Shown one piece after another: positions 5,079 to 11,961 of a stretch of 13,028 nucleotides of DNA. Each line of letters begins with the position of its first letter. Within the stretch, counting starts at the first letter, position 1. The notes under the pieces are model-generated. The model worked only from the letters and a program-made list of their open reading frames with translations, ran no database searches and was not told the DNA's origin. The position numbers and the translations under genes were made by a program. The stretch comes from Patescibacteria group bacterium UBA1372 (GTDB lineage: Bacteria; Patescibacteriota; Microgenomatia; UBA12405). Location: positions 964 to 13,991 of the forward strand of contig DBRI01000012.1 of assembly GCA_002306295.1 (NCBI GenBank), given 5' to 3'.

Positions 5079-5866
5079 ATGTTAAATTGTTTTGGAGGTT
5101 TTTGATTGTATCGGGATTGGTTTTGGCGATATTGTTTGGAGTTTATGTTTACAAATTTAGTAAACCGAGAATGGTGTTTTGCGATGTGGGTCAGGGAACG
5201 GGGGTGCTGGCAACGATGGGGGAGTTTCAGTTTGTATATGACACCGGTCCCAAAAACGGCAAGTTTTTAAGCTGTTTATCTAGAAATGTGCCTTTTTGGG
5301 ATAAAAGAATTGAAGTGGTAGTGATTAGTCATTGGGATAGTGATCATAGTGGCGGTTTAGATGAAGTGAATGATTATTATAAGATAGATAGTTTATATAG
5401 TAATCAGATTAATGAACAAAATAGTTATTCAAAAGTATTGGCTTTGAAAGATACACTAAAAACTAGTTGGATGGAGTTTTGGGTGGTGTGGACTGATGAG
5501 AAAAGTGAGCCTAACTATGGGTCTGTGGTAGCTGTGTTGACTATGGGGGAACTGAAAAGCTTATTAATGGGGGATGTGCCAATTGAAGTAGAAGAAGAGT
5601 TACTGTGGAGTAGGGTCAAACGGGATAGTGATTTGGCAGAGAAGTTAAGAAACATAGATGTATTATTAGTAGGACACCACGGATCTAAAAACTCTACCAG
5701 CAAAGAGTGGCTTGAGTTTATAAAACCCAAGGAAGCCATAATCAGTGTGGGAGATAATAAATTTGGACATCCAAGTAAGGATGTGTTAGATAGGTTGACT
5801 TTGTCAAATGTGGAGATAAGAAGAACAGATGTTGAGAGTGATATTGTTTTGACGGATTTTAAATAG
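5075..5866 (+). CDS. ComEC metallo-beta-lactamase-like hydrolase domain (separate gene)
   Basis: The 263-aa protein corresponds to the C-terminal MBL-fold domain of ComEC, thought to degrade the non-transported strand. A membrane anchor covers about residues 8-26. The domain begins with MVFCDVGQGTGVLATMG. The metal-binding motif is SHWDSDHSGG (H86, D88, D90, H91), the H-x-D-x-D-H form usual for ComEC. Later motifs are LLMGDVP, VGHHGSKNSTS and ISVGDNKFGHPS, all expected in this domain. The start overlaps the comEC channel stop (ATGA), so the two halves are likely made in equal amounts, and the extra N-terminal helix may keep them together at the membrane. Which face of the membrane it occupies cannot be read from the sequence. 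Confidence 0.92.
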   Translation: MNVKLFWRFLIVSGLVLAILFGVYVYKFSKPRMVFCDVGQGTGVLATMGEFQFVYDTGPKNGKFLSCLSRNVPFWDKRIEVVVISHWDSDHSGGLDEVNDYYKIDSLYSNQINEQNSYSKVLALKDTLKTSWMEFWVVWTDEKSEPNYGSVVAVLTMGELKSLLMGDVPIEVEEELLWSRVKRDSDLAEKLRNIDVLLVGHHGSKNSTSKEWLEFIKPKEAIISVGDNKFGHPSKDVLDRLTLSNVEIRRTDVESDIVLTDFK

Positions 5867-5899
5867 ATTTAGGCGTGATAAAATAGGCAATAAAAAGAT

Positions 5900-8653
5900 A
5901 TGAGTGATTTTAAAAAAATAGAAAAGAAGTGGCAAAAATATTGGGAAGAGAATTGGGCTGAGATGTATGGAGCGAGAGATAAAGGACCCAAAAAATATAT
6001 TTTAAATGAGTTTCCTTATCCGTCCGGGTCAGGTCTACATATTGGTCATACTTTTAGTTTTACCGGTGGAGACGTGTATGCTAGGTTTAGAAGAATGAAG
6101 GGGGATAATGTTTTATTCCCTATGGGTTGGGATGCCTTTGGATTGCCAACTGAAAATTACGCTATTAAGATGAAGAGAAAACCACAAGAAGTAACGGCTG
6201 AAAATACGTCTATGTTTAAGAAACAGATGAAAAGATTAGCTTTTAGCTTTGATTGGGCTAGAGAAGTTAACACAACAGACCCTTCTTATTACAAATGGAC
6301 ACAATGGATTTTTATAAAGTTGTTTGAAAAAGGATTGGCTTTTAAAAGAGAGATGCCGATAAATTGGTGTCCAAGTTGCAAGATCGGATTAGCAAATGAA
6401 GAGGTGGTAGATGGAAAATGTGAAAGATGTGGAGATCCAAATGTAGTTAAAAGAAATATTAGTCAATGGGTAGTAAAAATAACGGACTATGCTGATAAGT
6501 TAATTGAAGGACTTGAGGGAACTGATTTTGTTGAAAAAGTAAAGATGGCACAAATTAATTGGATTGGCAAGTCTGAAGGAGCAAGGATTAGATTTAAGAT
6601 TAAAGATTTAAGATTTAAGAATAAAGCATTAGAGGTGTTTACGACCAGACCGGATACTTTGTATGGAGCAACTTTTATGGTAGTAGCACCGGAGCATGAT
6701 TTAGTATCAGAAATCCTAAATTCTAAATCCGAAGCTCTAAATAAATCTAAAATATCAAATAATCAAATTCAAAACATTAAAGAGTATGTAGAGGGGGCGA
6801 GGAAGAAGACAGACATGGAAAGGACGGAGTTATCAAAAGAGAAGACAGGGGTGTTTTCGGGATTGTATGCCATAAATCCAGTTACTGAAAAAGAAATACC
6901 AATTTGGATATCTGATTTTGTGTTGGCAAGCTATGGAACAGGGGCAATAATGGCTGTGCCGGCTCATGACCAACGTGATTTTGATTTTGCAAAGAAGTTT
7001 GGATTGCCGATAATTGAAGTAATTTCCAATGACCAAAATCCAAGTACTCCAAACAATAACCAATTACCAAATACGAATACTCAAATGGGGTTAAAGGAGG
7101 CCTATACAGAAGTTGATAATGGAATAAGTATAAATAGTCCTTTATGGAATGGGTTGAAACCCAAGGAGGCTTTAGTTAAAGCTATTGAATATATAGAAAA
7201 AGAAGGGATAGGAGATAAAGCGTATAGTTACCATCTTAGAGATTGGATTTTTAGTAGACAGCACTATTGGGGAGAACCAATACCAATGATTTTTTGTCAA
7301 CATTGTTGCCAAAAAATCAAATCACAAATTACAAATCCCAATAACCAAACAATTCGAAATGACCAAATTTCAAATGTTTCAAACAAAAAATTAGAAAAAT
7401 ATGCAAAAGAAAAGGGTATTGATATAAAGGTATTATTGAATAATCCTGGTTGGTATCCGGTACCGGAAGAACAATTGCCTGTTGTCTTACCTGAAGTAGA
7501 GGCTTATGAACCGACTGATACCGGAGAAAGTCCTCTGTCAAATATGACAAACTGGGTCAAAACAAAATGTCCGATTTGTGGTGGAGAAGCTAAAAGGGAA
7601 ACTGATACAATGCCAAATTGGGCAGGGTCGGATTGGTATTTTTTAGCTTATTGTATTGCTGAAAAGCTTAAAGAAAAAACCCCCCCTAGCCCCCCCTTGA
7701 CAAGGGGGGAATCGTCTTTTGATTCTAAGAATGTATTTACTGATATATTTAGTAGTAGTAATAAGGAGTTAAAATATTGGATGCCGGTGGATGTATACAT
7801 AGGAGGAGATGAACACAATACTCTTCATTTGCTTTACTCAAGATTTATTTATAAGTTTTTGTATGATTTGGGTGTATTAACAAAGGAAATTTCGGAGCCC
7901 TATTATAAAAGGATATCTCATGGAGTAATATTGGGGCCGGATGGAGCAAGAATGAGTAAGTCTAGGGGTAATGTAATAGTGCCTGAGGTAGTGGCTGACA
8001 GATATGGGGTAGACGTGGTCAGATGTTATTTGATGTTTATGGGACCATACGATGCCACGATGGTTTGGAATGAAAAGACATTGATGGGAGTAAGAAGGTT
8101 TTTAGATAAATATTTTCAATTTATACAAAAACAAATTTTAGATAATAAACAGAATACTAATTTGTCTGATAGCAGTAGAGATGTAAAAGTGATAATTAAT
8201 AAAATGATAGATGGAGTGGAAAGAGATATTGAAAATTTTAAATATAATACGGCACTGGCAAAGATGATGGAAGGGCTAAATAATTTGAGGAATATAAATG
8301 TTGGGTTATCAATTGAAGAAATTAAGACCTTAATTAAATTGTTGGCTCCTTTTGCTCCTTACACAACAGAGGAGTTGTGGGATATGTTTGATAAAAAAGA
8401 AAAGTCTGTTCATCAGTCGTCTTGGCCTGAAGTTGATAAAAGTTTTCTTGTAGACAGTCAAGTGACTTTACCTGTGTCAATAAATGGAAAAAGAAGATAT
8501 GAGATAAAAATGAATAGAGATGATATGAGTAATGAGGAGAGAGTAATACAGCTAGCTAGAGAGGAAAGTGGCTTTAAAAAGTGGACTGAGGGAAAAAATA
8601 TAGAAAGATATATTTATGTTGAGGGTAGGATGCTTAATATAGTAGTTATATAG
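5900..8653 (+). CDS. leuS: Leucyl-tRNA synthetase
   Basis: The 917-aa class I enzyme charges tRNA-Leu with leucine. Catalytic motifs are HIGH (47-50) in PYPSGSGLHIGH and MSKS (685-688) in GARMSKSRGNV. A zinc knuckle CPSC...CERC uses C157, C160, C174 and C177. The CP1 editing domain contains TTRPDTLYG (248-256) and GTGAIMAVPAHD (346-357). DWIFSRQHYWGEPIPM and a C-terminal anticodon-binding region are also present. It is longer than a typical LeuS because repeat DNA is translated in frame at five places: about 6590-6624, 6710-6779, 7026-7086, 7312-7391 and 7679-7710. These interrupt surface-type segments, not the motifs, so the enzyme is probably active. A 33-nt gap separates it from comEC; a TAAAAT (5879-5884) could be a -10 box, but no Shine-Dalgarno is seen. 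Confidence 0.98.
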   Translation: MSDFKKIEKKWQKYWEENWAEMYGARDKGPKKYILNEFPYPSGSGLHIGHTFSFTGGDVYARFRRMKGDNVLFPMGWDAFGLPTENYAIKMKRKPQEVTAENTSMFKKQMKRLAFSFDWAREVNTTDPSYYKWTQWIFIKLFEKGLAFKREMPINWCPSCKIGLANEEVVDGKCERCGDPNVVKRNISQWVVKITDYADKLIEGLEGTDFVEKVKMAQINWIGKSEGARIRFKIKDLRFKNKALEVFTTRPDTLYGATFMVVAPEHDLVSEILNSKSEALNKSKISNNQIQNIKEYVEGARKKTDMERTELSKEKTGVFSGLYAINPVTEKEIPIWISDFVLASYGTGAIMAVPAHDQRDFDFAKKFGLPIIEVISNDQNPSTPNNNQLPNTNTQMGLKEAYTEVDNGISINSPLWNGLKPKEALVKAIEYIEKEGIGDKAYSYHLRDWIFSRQHYWGEPIPMIFCQHCCQKIKSQITNPNNQTIRNDQISNVSNKKLEKYAKEKGIDIKVLLNNPGWYPVPEEQLPVVLPEVEAYEPTDTGESPLSNMTNWVKTKCPICGGEAKRETDTMPNWAGSDWYFLAYCIAEKLKEKTPPSPPLTRGESSFDSKNVFTDIFSSSNKELKYWMPVDVYIGGDEHNTLHLLYSRFIYKFLYDLGVLTKEISEPYYKRISHGVILGPDGARMSKSRGNVIVPEVVADRYGVDVVRCYLMFMGPYDATMVWNEKTLMGVRRFLDKYFQFIQKQILDNKQNTNLSDSSRDVKVIINKMIDGVERDIENFKYNTALAKMMEGLNNLRNINVGLSIEEIKTLIKLLAPFAPYTTEELWDMFDKKEKSVHQSSWPEVDKSFLVDSQVTLPVSINGKRRYEIKMNRDDMSNEERVIQLAREESGFKKWTEGKNIERYIYVEGRMLNIVVI
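6590..6624 (+). repeat. Heptamer repeat translated in LeuS
   Basis: Five consecutive 7-bp units: AGATTTA, AGATTAA, AGATTTA, AGATTTA, AGAATAA. They encode RFKIKDLRFKNK just before the editing-domain TTRPDTLYG block. The family is the same as at 1731-1797 and 2181-2208. Confidence 0.8.
6710..6779 (+). repeat. A/C-rich dispersed-type repeat translated in LeuS (editing domain)
   Basis: Imperfect reiteration of AAATCCTAAATTCTAAATCC-like units turning into AAATAATCAAATTCAAAAC, translated as the N/K/S-rich stretch ILNSKSEALNKSKISNNQIQ. It is C-containing and G-poor on the + strand, the reverse of the surrounding G-rich bias. Confidence 0.65.
7026..7086 (+). repeat. A/C-rich dispersed-type repeat translated in LeuS
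   Basis: CCAAT/CCAAA-rich units such as CAATGACCAAAATCC and AACAATAACCAATTACC encode NDQNPSTPNNNQLPNTNTQ directly after FGLPIIEVIS. The strand composition is again opposite to the rest of the gene. Confidence 0.65.
7312..7391 (+). repeat. A/C-rich dispersed-type repeat translated in LeuS next to a Cys pair
   Basis: Units of ACAAATCCCAATAACC and AATGACCAAATTTC type encode KIKSQITNPNNQTIRNDQ and the residues after it. The insert lies after PMIFCQHC and separates it from GWYPVPEEQLP, which normally follows soon after. Confidence 0.65.
7679..7710 (+). repeat. C-rich hairpin repeat translated in LeuS
   Basis: Two C-runs separated by TAG are followed by a 9-bp stem, CCCCCCTTG (7691-7699) and CAAGGGGGG (7701-7709), around a single A. 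It is translated as TPPSPPLTRGE. This is a form of C-rich dispersed repeat I recognise from other bacterial genomes, here kept in frame. Confidence 0.75.
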
Positions 8654-9739
8654 CTAGTTGATATAGTTAGCAAGATTTACTTTTTAGTGATAATAGGTCA
8701 ATTATTTGTCTATTTCTGCATGGATAAATAGAATTTGTATTTTTAAAAGTACTTTTGGTATGGGTAAATATATGATATATTTTGTACTATTCATTACGAT
8801 TCTAGATAACAGAATCACTAGGCGATTATGTAAATATATACTGGTAAATAAGTTTAGCTTGGAAAAGGAGGTAGGATAAGTTTATTTGTATATTTTGAGA
8901 TATTAAGAAAGTTGGGTGATATAGTTTAGCTGATGTATTTTGTATAAGAGCCATGAATGAAGTGATAAATAGATCTAAATTTTGATGACTAGAGTTAACT
9001 AGAAGAGCTTAAACGATTCTTAATGTGATTAAAGTATATATTTAGTAGGGTAGAATAATAACTGAGGAAATTGATTAGGTTTAAATAAGTATTAAGTAAT
9101 TGCAAAATTTAAATAATAAAAATGATTTATATAATATAGGGTATTTCTATACTCTTATTGTTGGTATTTATGATTGATTTAAACTAAAAAGATAATAAAA
9201 ATAAAAATTTGAGTTCAGTAGTTAGTATTTGTAAAATAATGACAAAGCTAATTTAGCAGATTATGTATGGAAATGATAAGACTATTTTGTAGTATTTTTA
9301 AATGTATCTTTATTGAAAAAGTTTATTTTTGGCTATTTAAAGATATTCTAAATAGCAAGGTAATCTATTTTAGCTTTGTAAAGCTATATGTTAGTTATTA
9401 ATTAACTAAAAATATAGGGATATTAAGATAATGTATTTAAAGATCGTGAAAATTAAATTAATAGGTTTATTACTTTTTGAATTTGTCTCGATATAAAAAA
9501 TATTTTATTTAATGATTGAGGAAAATTGAGTTATATTTGGGTTTGGTTCAGAGATAAAAGGTATATTTAGATATATTAAACATATATTAATATAAGATCT
9601 AATATTCAATATTACGGTAATGTTATTGGGACTAAGCAACATATAAAATATATGCGGAGAAGAGAGGAGGAGTATGCGGAGAAAATATAAAATAAAGTAT
9701 AAATATTGCGGAGAAGATGTTTTCACAGTGTATATAAAG
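8654..9739. other. AT-rich gene desert between leuS and tRNA-Arg
   Basis: No convincing gene: stops are frequent in all frames, and the one 73-codon - strand frame (9505-9726) is low-complexity and lacks family features. The + strand has G well above C. Small inverted repeats are visible: GATTCT/AGAATC near 8798, GCTATTTA/TAAATAGC near 9334-9358 and TTAGTTA/TAACTAA (9391-9409). I see no tmRNA, RNase P or SRP signature. It may be decayed sequence or an unrecognised RNA. Confidence 0.5.
9653..9715. repeat. Three copies of TGCGGAGAA
   Basis: Exact 9-mers at 9653-9661, 9675-9683 and 9707-9715, separated by AT-rich spacers. They are the only G/C-rich words in this part of the desert. On the - strand they read TTCTCCGCA, immediately downstream of tRNA-Arg, so they could mark its 3' processing or termination zone. 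Confidence 0.7.
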
Positions 9740-9811
9740 TATCCCCACCAGGAATCGAACCTGGATTTGCCGCTTAGGAGGCGACCGTTCTATCCATTGA
9801 ACTATGAGGAC
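9740..9811 (-). tRNA. tRNA-Arg (anticodon CCT)
   Basis: A 72-nt cloverleaf on the - strand. Acceptor GTCCTCA pairs with TGGGGAT (one G-U end pair), and the D-arm has GTTC/GAAC. The anticodon stem GTCGC/GCGGC encloses loop CTCCTAA, giving anticodon CCT, which reads AGG. The T-arm is CCAGG/CCTGG with loop TTCGATT. The discriminator is A and no CCA is encoded, so CCA must be added by nucleotidyltransferase. It lies in the same direction as tRNA-Pro, about 80 nt downstream of it. Confidence 0.95.
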
Positions 9812-9820
9812 AGGTTTAAT

Positions 9821-9892
9821 GTCGAGACGTAATAAATTTTTAATTTAAACGTCTCTGACAACGTATATTTGCGGTGCAAATATAACGTTGTC
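9821..9892. repeat. Two consecutive hairpins filling the spacer between the tRNAs
   Basis: The first hairpin pairs GTCGAGACGT (9821-9830) with ACGTCTCTGAC (9849-9859), with one bulge and an AT loop. The second pairs GACAACGTATATTTGC (9857-9872) with GCAAATATAACGTTGTC (9876-9892), with one bulge and a 3-nt loop. The two share the GAC at 9857-9859, and the second reaches the last two bases of tRNA-Pro. No T-run follows in tRNA direction, so this is not a standard terminator. Confidence 0.7.
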
Positions 9893-9963
9893 GGGGATAC
9901 GAGATTCGAACTCGTAGCCTTCCCGCCCCGAGCGGGACGCGCTACCAATTGCGCCAATCCCCG
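9891..9963 (-). tRNA. tRNA-Pro (anticodon CGG)
   Basis: A 73-nt cloverleaf on the - strand. Acceptor CGGGGAT pairs perfectly with ATCCCCG, and the D-stem is GCGC/GCGC. The anticodon stem TCCCG/CGGGA has loop CTCGGGG, giving anticodon CGG, which reads CCG. The T-arm is ACGAG/CTCGT with loop TTCGAAT. The discriminator is A and no CCA is encoded. The upstream side is packed with palindromes, and a broken copy of its 5' end lies at 10010-10066. Confidence 0.95.
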
Positions 9964-9981
9964 ATATAGTAAAGCGCTAGA

Positions 9982-10159
9982 CTCTGCCAGAGGCTGATGG
10001 GCCTTTGGCCCAAATTGCGCTCCGACGTAAAGTCGGAGTCCGATAGAAACATCGGACCAATCCCCGCCTACGCTAAAGCTACGGCGGGTAAACCCGTCTG
10101 ACTTTAGTTTGAAACTATTCGTTCAAGTATCAAACTGCAGTTTCAGCCGGGCAAGCCCG
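9982..10159. repeat. Cluster of unrelated palindromes upstream of tRNA-Pro
   Basis: Seven or more GC-rich inverted repeats in under 180 bp: CTCTG/CAGAG (9982-9992), GGGCC/GGCCC (9999-10011), CTCCGAC/GTCGGAG (10020-10038), GTCCGAT/ATCGGAC (10038-10057), CCCGCC/GGCGGG (10063-10088), CGGGT/ACCCG (10085-10096), GTTTGAAACT/AGTATCAAAC (10107-10135) and CGGGC/GCCCG (10148-10159). They stand out sharply from the AT-rich flanks. No ORF is seen. Confidence 0.8.
10010..10066 (-). pseudogene. Interrupted copy of the tRNA-Pro 5' end
   Basis: tRNA-Pro contains, on the + strand, CCAATTGCGC joined to CAATCCCCG (9945-9963). Here CCAAATTGCGC (10010-10020) and CCAATCCCCG (10057-10066) occur in the same order, separated by 36 bp that consist of two hairpins. 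This looks like a duplicated tRNA 5' segment, about 20 nt, invaded by small palindromic elements. It is only a fragment and could not make a tRNA. Confidence 0.5.
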
Positions 10160-10426
10160 CTTTGTTGATGGATAAACACGACTAGTTTAACTAAATGTAT
10201 TTTTAATATTTAAAGTACTAAGTATTTTAGCATTTATAGATTTATTATTAGTTTATGGGACGAAAATAATTGATATATAATTTTGATATATAAAAGAATA
10301 GAATGAATAATTAAAAATGAAAACTAGGTTTGTGAAAACAATAAAATTATCAAATACTTATAGGGTTTGATAATCAATAATTAGGGGTTTATTTAGGTTT
10401 AAAGATGGGGTATTAATTACATTTTA

Positions 10427-10450
10427 AACTAAAATTAATTAATTTTAGTT
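10427..10450. promoter_or_regulatory. Perfect 24-bp AT palindrome, possible operator
   Basis: The half-site AACTAAAATTAA is followed by its exact inverse complement, 74 bp before the Nramp-like start and about 40 bp upstream of the promoter-like boxes. A dimeric regulator could bind here, but AT-rich sequence can produce palindromes by chance. Confidence 0.3.
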
Positions 10451-10489
10451 ATTTTAAAGGTTTATTTAATATAGGGTAGGTAATTAAAG

Positions 10490-10518
10490 TAGGCAAGCTA
10501 ATAAATTTTAGGTATATT
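10490..10518 (+). promoter_or_regulatory. Promoter of the Nramp-like gene, leaderless type
   Basis: A -35-like TAGGCA (10490-10495), a 17-nt spacer and a -10-like TATATT (10513-10518). The ATG at 10525 follows after 6 nt, so transcription would start at or next to the start codon. No Shine-Dalgarno is present. Confidence 0.5.
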
Positions 10519-10524
10519 TGAAGT

Positions 10525-11952
10525 ATGAATAAAATCAACAATAGTAAAAGAAAAGTAGTTGATTTGCCAAGACCAAGACATTGGTTGTATTTACTTGGTC
10601 CAGCCTTTGTGTGGGCGGCAACTGCTCAGGGAAGTGGGGAACTAATTTGGTGGCCTTATTTGGTGGCAAGGTATGGAAAGGCTTTTTTATTTTTACTTTT
10701 ACCGGCGGCACTGATTCAGTTTTTTGTTAATAGAGAAGTGTCTAGATATACAGCTATTACCGGAAAGGGAATATGGCGGGGTTTTGTGTCTTTGGGAAAA
10801 TGGTATGCTCTACCTTTGTTTATTTTATGTTTTGTTAATTTTTTGTGGCTTGGGGGGTATGCTACTGCAGGTGGTTCTTCTTTATATGAAGTGATTGCTT
10901 GGCCAGCCTGGGGTAATCAATGGGGATCATTATTTTGGGGATATATATTAGTAGGATTTTTTTCGTTAGCTATTTTGTTTTCCAAGGTAGTTTATAAATT
11001 GATTGAGGTGGTAATGAAGGTAGTGACAGTGATTACTATATGTGGATTGGTGGCATCGGCTGGAATTGTAGGAAGTAAGGGAGCTTGGTTGGAGTTTATG
11101 GGAGCTTTGTTTGATCCAAGAAATTTAGGACAGGGGGTTAACTGGGTGGATTTTGATAATTCAAAACTGATTACTGGATTGGTGTTTGCCGGTATGGGAG
11201 GTTTTTTAAATCTAATGTATTCATATTGGATGAGAGATAAAGGAGTAGGGGTGGCCAAATATTCAAGCAAAATGAGTGGAATGTTGTCAGGTCTGAAACA
11301 AACGAAAACAGATGGTGAATTTGTTATAAGAGATAGTAAAGGAAATAGAGGAAAATGGAAAAATTGGGTGTCTTATTTGAATATTGATTCTGGTTTGGCA
11401 GTGGCTATAAATGTATTGACAATAATGTTGACATCTTTTTTGGCGTTTGTATTGTTGTGGCCTTCCAGAAACTATCCGGAAGGATGGTCGATTACGGTAG
11501 CCCAATCAACATTTTTTGAGTCTAGCTTTGGAACGGTTGGTAGAATTGTATTTTTGTTGGTGGCAGCGGCTTTTTTAGTTGACACTTGGCTGGCTTTGGC
11601 AGATGGAGTATCAAGACAATTTGCTGATTTTAGTTTTAGTTTTTGGGGAAGTAGGAAGAAATTAAAGACGGAAAATGACTGGTATAATTTTTGGCTTTTA
11701 TTTTTGATTGGGGTAAGTTTGGTAACTATGCCCTTGGCAAGTCCTGGATCGTTGATGAATTTGATAGGAGTAATATCGGTATTTGCTTTTGCTTTTTATA
11801 TACCGGCTTTAGCTTATTTAAATTATATAAAGCTACCAGCTAGTCAGCCTAAGTTTGTTAAACCTAAAATGATTTCAGCTGTATGGTTGGGGTTGGTTTG
11901 GTTAGTTTATGTGGGTCTAGCCATATGGTATGTGGTGGTGAGTATAGGTTAA
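10525..11952 (+). CDS. Nramp-related membrane transporter lacking canonical metal motifs
   Basis: The 475-aa polytopic protein has about eleven hydrophobic segments and the Nramp/APC layout. TM1 reads GPAFVWAATAQGSGE (25-39), followed by LVARYG, IQFFVNREVSRYTAITGK and, in TM6, FAGMGGFLNLMYSYWMRDKG (221-240). Canonical Nramp has DPGN in TM1 and MPH in TM6 to bind divalent metal. Here these positions read ATAQGSGE and AGMGG, as in a widespread divergent branch with GSGE. The substrate therefore cannot be called; divalent cation transport is only a family-level guess. A hydrophilic insert after TM6 (about 250-278, KQTKTDGEFVIRDSKGNRG) is notable. The gene sits 9 nt before a CaCA exchanger gene, suggesting a cation-handling pair. 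Confidence 0.8.
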   Translation: MNKINNSKRKVVDLPRPRHWLYLLGPAFVWAATAQGSGELIWWPYLVARYGKAFLFLLLPAALIQFFVNREVSRYTAITGKGIWRGFVSLGKWYALPLFILCFVNFLWLGGYATAGGSSLYEVIAWPAWGNQWGSLFWGYILVGFFSLAILFSKVVYKLIEVVMKVVTVITICGLVASAGIVGSKGAWLEFMGALFDPRNLGQGVNWVDFDNSKLITGLVFAGMGGFLNLMYSYWMRDKGVGVAKYSSKMSGMLSGLKQTKTDGEFVIRDSKGNRGKWKNWVSYLNIDSGLAVAINVLTIMLTSFLAFVLLWPSRNYPEGWSITVAQSTFFESSFGTVGRIVFLLVAAAFLVDTWLALADGVSRQFADFSFSFWGSRKKLKTENDWYNFWLLFLIGVSLVTMPLASPGSLMNLIGVISVFAFAFYIPALAYLNYIKLPASQPKFVKPKMISAVWLGLVWLVYVGLAIWYVVVSIG

Positions 11953-11955
11953 AAT
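11950..11955 (+). promoter_or_regulatory. Possible internal -10 box before the CaCA gene
   Basis: TAAAAT overlaps the Nramp-like stop codon and ends 6 nt before the ATG at 11962, the same spacing as at 10513 and 12934. No -35 element is evident, so this is weak. Confidence 0.3.
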
Positions 11956-11961
11956 GAAATA

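Larger units (their letters stand above)
10160..10524. other. AT-rich upstream region of the Nramp-like gene
   Basis: There is no ORF of note. It contains a perfect 24-bp palindrome (10427-10450; half-site AACTAAAATTAA) and a promoter-like TAGGCA...TATATT just before the gene. Otherwise I see nothing in it. Confidence 0.5.

Noticed and set aside
7679..7710. C-rich hairpin as a transcription terminator
   Set aside because: It lies inside leuS in frame, and no T-run follows.
8863..8872. AAAAGGAGGT, a strong Shine-Dalgarno-like sequence
   Set aside because: No start codon with a meaningful frame follows, and genes in this window do not use such sites.
9505..9726. 73-codon - strand frame in the gene desert
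   Set aside because: Low-complexity I/L/S/N composition expected from AT-rich DNA, no start signal and no family features.
8654..10524. Replication origin in the gene desert
   Set aside because: No cluster of DnaA-box-like sequences was seen, gene direction is + on both sides, and G bias does not switch.
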